A stretch of 64,000 nucleotides of DNA, taken from NCBI GenBank assembly GCA_017555455.1, contig JAFZGJ010000070.1:45651-109650 (forward strand). Reading direction: 5' to 3'. The first letter of the stretch is position 1; each line of letters begins with the position of its first letter. This document shows positions 59,834-64,000 of this stretch, in pieces. The stretch comes from Lachnospiraceae bacterium (GTDB taxonomy: Bacteria > Bacillota > Clostridia > Lachnospirales > Lachnospiraceae). Below the pieces are notes generated by a model that saw only the letters and a program-made list of their open reading frames with translations, was not told the DNA's origin and ran no database searches. The translations under genes were made by a program, and so were the position numbers.

Positions 59834-61273
59834 ATGGTAGAAAATAAAGAAGAATTATTGAAGTTTATATTAGAGAGCGGTACCATTGACCTGGTGTACA
59901 TCCAGGAGCAGATGGAGATGCAGAAGAGAAAGGAGATATTAAACGCTCATAAGTATTCGATTTGGTACAGAGAGCAGGAAGAAATATGGTGTACCACAGT
60001 GCCAGATTATACTAAAAAATCAGGCAGAAAGAAAATTAAAAGAAAAAACAGAGATGATTTAGAAAAGGCGATTGTAGATTATTATATCTCACAGGAAAGC
60101 GTTGATAAAACAGAAGTATTAACAGTAGAAAAGTTGTTCCACAAATTCTTAAAATATAAGACTAATTCGGTTGGTAGTAGCACTATCAAAAGAATGAAAG
60201 CAGACTGGGAACGCTTTTACGCAGGTGAGAAAGAATTCATAAAGATGCCAATACATTATGTTACCAAGATTGACGTAGATAATTTCTTTAGTACAGTAAT
60301 TACTAAGCATAGTATTAAAAAGAAAGCATTCTATAATATGTGTGGTATTTTAAAACAGATGTTTGAATACGCAGTTGATTCTGAAATTTTGGATAAAAAT
60401 CCATACAGAATTAAGGTAAATAAGAAAAAACTAGTACCTGACAAGAAAGACAGTAGTAAAGAAGTTTATACAGAGAATGAAAAAGAACTTCTCATTCAAG
60501 AAATGGAACGCAGACTTAGAAACAATCCTAAAAATACAGCTCCATTGGCAGTAATGCTTGATTTTGAGTTAGGAACTCGTAAGGGAGAGTTGTTAGCTCT
60601 TAGTCCAGATGATATTGTTGGAGATAAAATCCACATTCATAGACAAGTTGTAGAGGAGTTTGATGTTTCTGATTTAGACAATATCAAAAGTCTTGGATAT
60701 TTCTTGGTGGAATATACAAAATCTACAGATGGTGATCGCTGGTTGCCTTTAACAGAAAAAGCTAAAGAAATTATTAATAGAGTGTTAGAGATTAATAAGC
60801 AATATGGATACAGTTACAAAGGATTACTGTTTTGCAGAAAAGGAACAGTGTTAAGTCAGGATACTATAGATGCTCAAATCAAAAGAGGATGTGAGTACAT
60901 TGGTATGCCAGTAAAGACAATGCACAAAATCCGTAAAACATATGCTTCAAATCTATTACATAATGGAGTAAATTTAAGCGCTGTAAAAGATAAGTTAGGG
61001 CATGCTGATGAAACTACGACCCTTAGACATTACATATTTAATACAGAGGAAGAATCTGAGACAGATAATATAGTATTAGGAGTCCTAGAGGGTAGAAATA
61101 AATCAGAAGTAATTGAAAAAATGAAAGAGAGTGAAAAAGTTTCCGAAAATGAAAAAGTTCCAGAAAATGAAAAAGTTTCCAAAGAAGATTGTGTGGATAA
61201 AAAGTTAGGGGAACAAGGGGAACAAAAAATAATTTTGTTTTCAGAGATGAAAAAAGCTCGAAAATCCTTGTAA
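59834..61273 (+). CDS. int: Tyrosine recombinase (integrase)
   Basis: 479 residues. N-terminal arm-binding-like part (1-100), a SAM-like core-binding domain (~105-210), and the catalytic domain with Arg in LGTRKGELLAL (~R244), HKIRKTYAS (His/Arg ~362-365), LGHAD (His ~386) and Tyr in RHYIF (~397). The C-terminal ~60 residues contain a small repeat (SENEKV, PENEKV, SKED). It reads toward the tRNA-Leu 3' end 30 bases away, the expected position for a tRNA-targeting integrase. ATG after GGAGTTTTAGTC. All catalytic residues are present, so the element is probably still mobile. Confidence 0.92.
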   Translation: MVENKEELLKFILESGTIDLVYIQEQMEMQKRKEILNAHKYSIWYREQEEIWCTTVPDYTKKSGRKKIKRKNRDDLEKAIVDYYISQESVDKTEVLTVEKLFHKFLKYKTNSVGSSTIKRMKADWERFYAGEKEFIKMPIHYVTKIDVDNFFSTVITKHSIKKKAFYNMCGILKQMFEYAVDSEILDKNPYRIKVNKKKLVPDKKDSSKEVYTENEKELLIQEMERRLRNNPKNTAPLAVMLDFELGTRKGELLALSPDDIVGDKIHIHRQVVEEFDVSDLDNIKSLGYFLVEYTKSTDGDRWLPLTEKAKEIINRVLEINKQYGYSYKGLLFCRKGTVLSQDTIDAQIKRGCEYIGMPVKTMHKIRKTYASNLLHNGVNLSAVKDKLGHADETTTLRHYIFNTEEESETDNIVLGVLEGRNKSEVIEKMKESEKVSENEKVPENEKVSKEDCVDKKLGEQGEQKIILFSEMKKARKSL

Positions 61274-61291
61274 ATCAAAGGTTTCCGAGCT
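61250..61291 (-). terminator. Terminator of tRNA-Leu(AAG), inside the int 3' end
   Basis: Read on the minus strand, a 16-bp stem with two mismatches (outer arms CGAGCT/AGCTCG at 61286-61291 and 61255-61260) is followed by TTTTTT (61255-61250). The int stop codon lies in the loop region. It is 11 bases past the tRNA 3' end. Confidence 0.65.
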
Positions 61292-61302
61292 CCAAATAAC
61301 AA

Positions 61303-61320
61303 TGCGGAAGATGGGACTTG
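61303..61320. other. Probable right attachment site (attR) of the element
   Basis: The 3' end of tRNA-Leu(AAG), next to the integrase. The expected left-end direct repeat of this tRNA end is outside the window, so the exact core cannot be defined. Confidence 0.5.
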
Positions 61321-61386
61321 AACCCACACGTCTATACCGACACAAGATCCTTAGTCTTGCCTGTCTGCCAATTCCAGCACTTCCGC
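61303..61386 (-). tRNA. tRNA-Leu(AAG)
   Basis: 84 bases, class II. Acceptor GCGGAAG/CTTCCGC with discriminator A; anticodon stem CAAGA/TCTTG with loop CTAAGGA, anticodon AAG; variable arm; T-loop GGTTCAAGTCC. The 3' end faces the integrase, so it is the probable attachment site. CCA is not encoded. Confidence 0.93.
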
Positions 61387-61421
61387 AACTATTTTTGTGT
61401 TATTTCCGCAACACAAGTAGT

Positions 61422-61450
61422 ATAATACCACCATCAATTTGTTTCGTCAA
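61422..61450 (-). promoter_or_regulatory. Promoter of tRNA-Leu(AAG)
   Basis: On the minus strand: -35 TTGACG, 17-base spacer, -10 TATTAT, about 35 bases upstream of the tRNA. Confidence 0.7.
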
Positions 61451-61524
61451 GTACTTTTTTAGAAAAAAATTAGAAAATTTGTAGGAAATTTAGATAGAAC
61501 TTATTTTCTCTTTCTACGGTTTCA

Positions 61525-61533
61525 TGTTATAAT
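61525..61533 (+). promoter_or_regulatory. Extended -10 promoter of SH3 membrane protein gene
   Basis: TGTTATAAT (TATAAT at 61528-61533 with TG extension), 24 bases before the ATG; -35 not consensus. Confidence 0.6.
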
Positions 61534-61557
61534 ACAAGTGAAAGGAAGATTAGGCAA

Positions 61558-62292
61558 ATGAGAAGATTTTTATTTGGTTTATGTATGGTGTTATTTCTAT
61601 TTACATCCTTAACTGTCTATGCAGCAGAGGTTGAGCCTATGAAAGGAAGTGCTGTTGTAGAAGCTGAGAATTTGAATGTCAGAAGTGGGCCATCAAAGGA
61701 ACATGAGAAATTAGGAACATTGTCCGAAGGCGTAAGTGTGGAAGTAAAAGGCTATGTGGAGCCGGATTGGTATGTAATAGATTTTGAAGGTAAAGACGGA
61801 TATATAAGCAGTAAGTATGTAGTATTTACTCCGCAGGAGGAAATAGAAGGCGGATTTTCACTTGTGGCGAAAAAATATTATGTCATGGCGTTGGTTGTTG
61901 CTATTTTGATTATAAGTGGTGTCATGGTTTATACAGTTATTAATATGAAAAAAGACAAAGAAGAGATTCCCATTACTGATCATGATGATACCAATATGCA
62001 CATAGGAGAAATTACTTACGATACCTATCGTTTAGATATTGATCCTAAATATTTTGAACAAACTTCAGTAATTCCGCAACCTGAATCTATTTATGATGAG
62101 AATGGAAATGTGCCTTGGAAAAAGGATTTGTTTGGGGAAGAGATTGCGAAAGAACAGGTGATAAAAAAGGAATTATCGGCAGAAGCAGATATTCACACAT
62201 TAGATTCAAAATTGGAGCAGGCATCTGCCCAGATAGCAGCATTGCAAAAAGAAGTGGAACAGTTAAAAAAACAGAAAACGGACACTATGTAG
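61558..62292 (+). CDS. SH3b-domain membrane protein (chromosomal)
   Basis: 244 residues. Sec signal (FLFGLCMVLFLFTSLTVYA), SH3b domain at ~30-90 (AENLNVRSGPSKEHEKLGTL, VEVKGY, WYVIDFEGKDGYISSKYV), a transmembrane span (YYVMALVVAILIISGVMVYTV), and a cytoplasmic part ending in a coiled coil (LDSKLEQASAQIAALQKEVEQL). SH3b binds the cell wall; the inner coiled coil could connect it to cytoplasmic partners. This gene is beyond the integration site. The next gene begins 16 bases downstream. Confidence 0.85.
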   Translation: MRRFLFGLCMVLFLFTSLTVYAAEVEPMKGSAVVEAENLNVRSGPSKEHEKLGTLSEGVSVEVKGYVEPDWYVIDFEGKDGYISSKYVVFTPQEEIEGGFSLVAKKYYVMALVVAILIISGVMVYTVINMKKDKEEIPITDHDDTNMHIGEITYDTYRLDIDPKYFEQTSVIPQPESIYDENGNVPWKKDLFGEEIAKEQVIKKELSAEADIHTLDSKLEQASAQIAALQKEVEQLKKQKTDTM

Positions 62293-62308
62293 GAAAGGAA
62301 GGGGTTTT

Positions 62309-63040
62309 ATGAATATTAATCTTAGTGGTTTGAAACAGGATTACAGCTTTTTATTTTCAAGTATGAATGGTTCAAAGAACAACAGTACAAATTTATTTAC
62401 TTCTGTTAATTTGTCTGATTATAACAGTATTAAAACAGGTACTTATGGAAAGCTATTAAAAGCATACTATAAAAAAGATGATATTGAGGATACCAAAGAT
62501 ACTACTTCAAAGAAGCCGACTACAAATAAAGTAAATGAACCTGCTGCAAAAGAATTGAAAGAAATTCAAACAGAAGCTAATGTCTTACGGGATTCGGCTA
62601 CGGCTTTAATGCAGAGAGGCAGTAAATCTGTATTTAAAGATGAAGATATGAAAAAGGTATATTCTGCGGTTTCTGATTTTGTAAATGACTATAATTCTGT
62701 AATTGAAAAAGGTGCAGAATCTGATTCTAAAGCTATCGTAAGAGGAGCAGAAGGATTAGTTAGTCTTGCAGGGGATTATGAGAAAGAACTGAACCAAATG
62801 GGAATTACCATTGATAAAAATGATAAATTAAGTATTGATAAAGATACTTTTATGAAAGCGGATATTAATAAAGTAAAAGAATTGTTCAATGGACAGAATT
62901 CATTTTCTTATTTAACATCTGTAAGAGCGGTATCCATAGGAAATACGGCTTATAGTGAGAGTAACAAATCTAATCTTTATACAGGAGATGGTAATTATTC
63001 TACTCTTACAACAGGGGATCTGTTTAATAGTATTATTTAG
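62309..63040 (+). CDS. Hypothetical protein with FliD-like features
   Basis: 243 residues, GAAAGGAAGGGG site. No signal peptide. SYFLF-type start, a Thr/Lys-rich linker, a coiled helix (ELKEIQTEANVLRDSATALMQR) and VSDFVNDYNSVIEKGA, which resembles the helical (V)xxFVxxYNxxI segment of flagellar capping proteins, followed by MGITIDKNDKLSIDKDTF. I cannot assign it to a family with certainty. It is probably co-transcribed with the SH3 protein. Confidence 0.65.
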   Translation: MNINLSGLKQDYSFLFSSMNGSKNNSTNLFTSVNLSDYNSIKTGTYGKLLKAYYKKDDIEDTKDTTSKKPTTNKVNEPAAKELKEIQTEANVLRDSATALMQRGSKSVFKDEDMKKVYSAVSDFVNDYNSVIEKGAESDSKAIVRGAEGLVSLAGDYEKELNQMGITIDKNDKLSIDKDTFMKADINKVKELFNGQNSFSYLTSVRAVSIGNTAYSESNKSNLYTGDGNYSTLTTGDLFNSII

Positions 63041-63058
63041 GTAGATTATTTTTTGCTA

Positions 63059-63087
63059 TTGACAAAAAATAGCAGAACAGATAAAAT
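63059..63087 (+). promoter_or_regulatory. Promoter of tRNA-Leu(CAG)
   Basis: Consensus -35 TTGACA, 17-base spacer, -10 TAAAAT; the tRNA starts 11 bases after the -10. Confidence 0.8.
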
Positions 63088-63098
63088 ATAATCTGTTC

Positions 63099-63181
63099 GC
63101 AGGAGTGGCGGAACGGCAGACGCGCACGGTTCAGGTCCGTGTGGTAGCAATACTGTGTGGGTTCAAATCCCATCTCCTGCA
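63099..63181 (+). tRNA. tRNA-Leu(CAG)
   Basis: 83 bases, class II. Acceptor GCAGGAG/CTCCTGC with discriminator A; anticodon stem CACGG/CCGTG with loop TTCAGGT, anticodon CAG; T-loop GGTTCAAATCC. CCA is not encoded. Confidence 0.93.
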
Positions 63182-63190
63182 TGATTACGC

Positions 63191-63224
63191 AAAAAGAGTA
63201 GACGATTTTGTCTACTCTTTTTTG
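63191..63224 (+). terminator. Terminator of tRNA-Leu(CAG)
   Basis: 13-bp stem AAAAAGAGTAGAC/GTCTACTCTTTTT with T-run. Confidence 0.85.
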
Positions 63225-63327
63225 CATTAGAAGCCTTTTTATGTTTGTAAGTTAATTTCCTTTCGTAAAAAAGCAGGATATGATATCATATAAAGGAACA
63301 AAATCAAAAGAATTCGGAGGAGATATT

Positions 63328-63690
63328 ATGAGATTAAGAAATGTTCTGATTGTAGTAAACGACATCGAAAAATCAAAGAAATTTTACAAAGAATTATTTG
63401 GATTAAGTGTGATTTTAGACCGGGACGGAAATGTAATTTTGACAGAGGGGCTTGTGCTGCAGGATGCCAAGATTTGGAAAGAAGTTTTGCAAAAAGATAT
63501 TGCTTGGAAAAATCATTCCACTGAACTTTATTTTGAAGAAAGTGATATGGAAGGTTTTGTGAAAAAATTGGAAGAATACCCTGAACCCGTTGAATATGTG
63601 AATACATTGGTGGAGCATTCATGGGGACAAAAGGTAGTACGTTTTTATGATCCGGATGGAAATTTAATTGAAGTAGGAACCCCCATGTAA
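63328..63690 (+). CDS. VOC/glyoxalase-family protein
   Basis: 120 residues from ATG 63328 (CGGAGGAG seven bases upstream). Typical vicinal-oxygen-chelate fold: MRLRNVLIVVNDIEKSKKFYKELFG and the closing VRFYDPDGNLIEVGTPM with metal-ligand Glu in LIEVG. Members act on small metabolites (glyoxalase, dioxygenase or resistance proteins); substrate not predictable here. Chromosomal. Confidence 0.88.
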   Translation: MRLRNVLIVVNDIEKSKKFYKELFGLSVILDRDGNVILTEGLVLQDAKIWKEVLQKDIAWKNHSTELYFEESDMEGFVKKLEEYPEPVEYVNTLVEHSWGQKVVRFYDPDGNLIEVGTPM

Positions 63691-63746
63691 GGTGTTATCA
63701 AGTAAAATATGAATCGTTAGATAGGTAAAAAGAGGAGAGGAAAATT

Positions 63747-64000
63747 ATGTACAATTTCAAGTATTTTACTCCAACCAAAGTTTTATTTGGTAAAGGATGT
63801 GAAGAACAGGTAGGAGCTTTGGTAAAAGAGCAGAATTGCAAAAAAGTTCTAATCCATTATGGAATGGGAAGTGTAGTAAGCAGTGGATTGTTGGATAAGG
63901 TGAAAAATGCTTTGGATTCTGAGAATATTCCATGGGTGGAATTAGGCGGAGCAGTACCCAATCCCAGACTTTCTTTAGTATATAAAGGCATTGAATTGGC
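63747..64000 (+). CDS. Iron-containing alcohol dehydrogenase (3' partial)
   Basis: The first 84 codons are in the window, ATG after GAGGAGAGG. The start MYNFKYFTPTKVLFGKGCEE, the KKVLIHYGMGSV nucleotide-binding segment and GGAVPNPRLSLVYKGIEL match the butanol-dehydrogenase branch (BdhA/YqhD type) of Fe-dependent ADHs. These reduce aldehydes with NAD(P)H in fermentation. The metal-ligand His residues lie beyond the window. Confidence 0.9.
   Translation, partial: MYNFKYFTPTKVLFGKGCEEQVGALVKEQNCKKVLIHYGMGSVVSSGLLDKVKNALDSENIPWVELGGAVPNPRLSLVYKGIEL

Noticed and set aside
61302..61484. 60-codon ORF across tRNA-Leu
   Set aside because: Runs through the tRNA gene on the opposite strand; no ribosome site.
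63033..63227. 64-codon minus-strand ORF across tRNA-Leu(CAG)
   Set aside because: Antisense of the tRNA and its terminator.

Overview
The window looks like part of a Lachnospiraceae-type (low-GC, gut Clostridia) chromosome. The DNA is AT-rich with strong AAAGGAG ribosome sites. Several small families typical of that group are present (DUF5688, DUF4869, HPr-like, and a 37-residue Cys-rich peptide followed by a 68-residue protein). From base 1 to about 61,303 it is one large accessory element whose left end lies outside the window. The right end is a tyrosine integrase (59,834-61,273) ending 30 bases before the 3' end of a minus-strand tRNA-Leu(AAG), the usual layout for integration into a tRNA 3' end. 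From 61.3 kb onward it is ordinary chromosome: an SH3 membrane protein, a second tRNA-Leu (CAG), a VOC protein and the start of an iron-dependent alcohol dehydrogenase.

Layout. 0-4.7 kb: surface and membrane module (InlB B-repeat protein, single-pass membrane protein, transglutaminase-like lipoprotein). 5-8 kb: RadC and small proteins. 8-9.7 kb: a long non-coding block. 9.8-16.6 kb: paralogous small domains, an SH3 protein, an endonuclease-like zinc-ribbon protein and a 1017-residue secreted protein. 17-21.6 kb: small conserved hypotheticals and a lipoprotein. 21.8-24.7 kb: an unnamed three-gene membrane-associated operon. 25-30.2 kb: two large acidic paralogues separated by a tnpB-only insertion. 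30.3-31.6 kb: a second non-coding block related to the first. 31.7-36.1 kb: hypotheticals, an HD-GYP protein and small HTH proteins. 36.15-40.76 kb: a cargo island (AraC regulator, MATE-cytidylate-kinase fusion, metallo-beta-lactamase-fold protein) flanked by 39-bp inverted repeats. 41.1-45.6 kb: type III restriction-modification. 45.6-48 kb: repeats, a lipoprotein and an HPr-like protein. 48.5-53.6 kb: phosphatase, IS607-resolvase-like protein, a repeat array and an endonuclease/zinc-protein pair. 53.6-59.4 kb: probable replication control region with a DUF927-like ATPase and a Dam methylase.

I see no relaxase, type IV secretion or phage structural genes in these 61 kb, so I cannot say whether the element is conjugative, phage-like or something else. 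Its most distinctive property is the large amount of patterned non-coding DNA: two related ~0.8-1.4 kb blocks, shorter relatives at 45.7 and 46.5 kb, a 20-bp repeat present six times, a ~75-bp tandem array, and an element containing CTTAGTTTATCCTCC that mimics the 16S anti-Shine-Dalgarno sequence and complements the leader of the 1017-residue surface gene.
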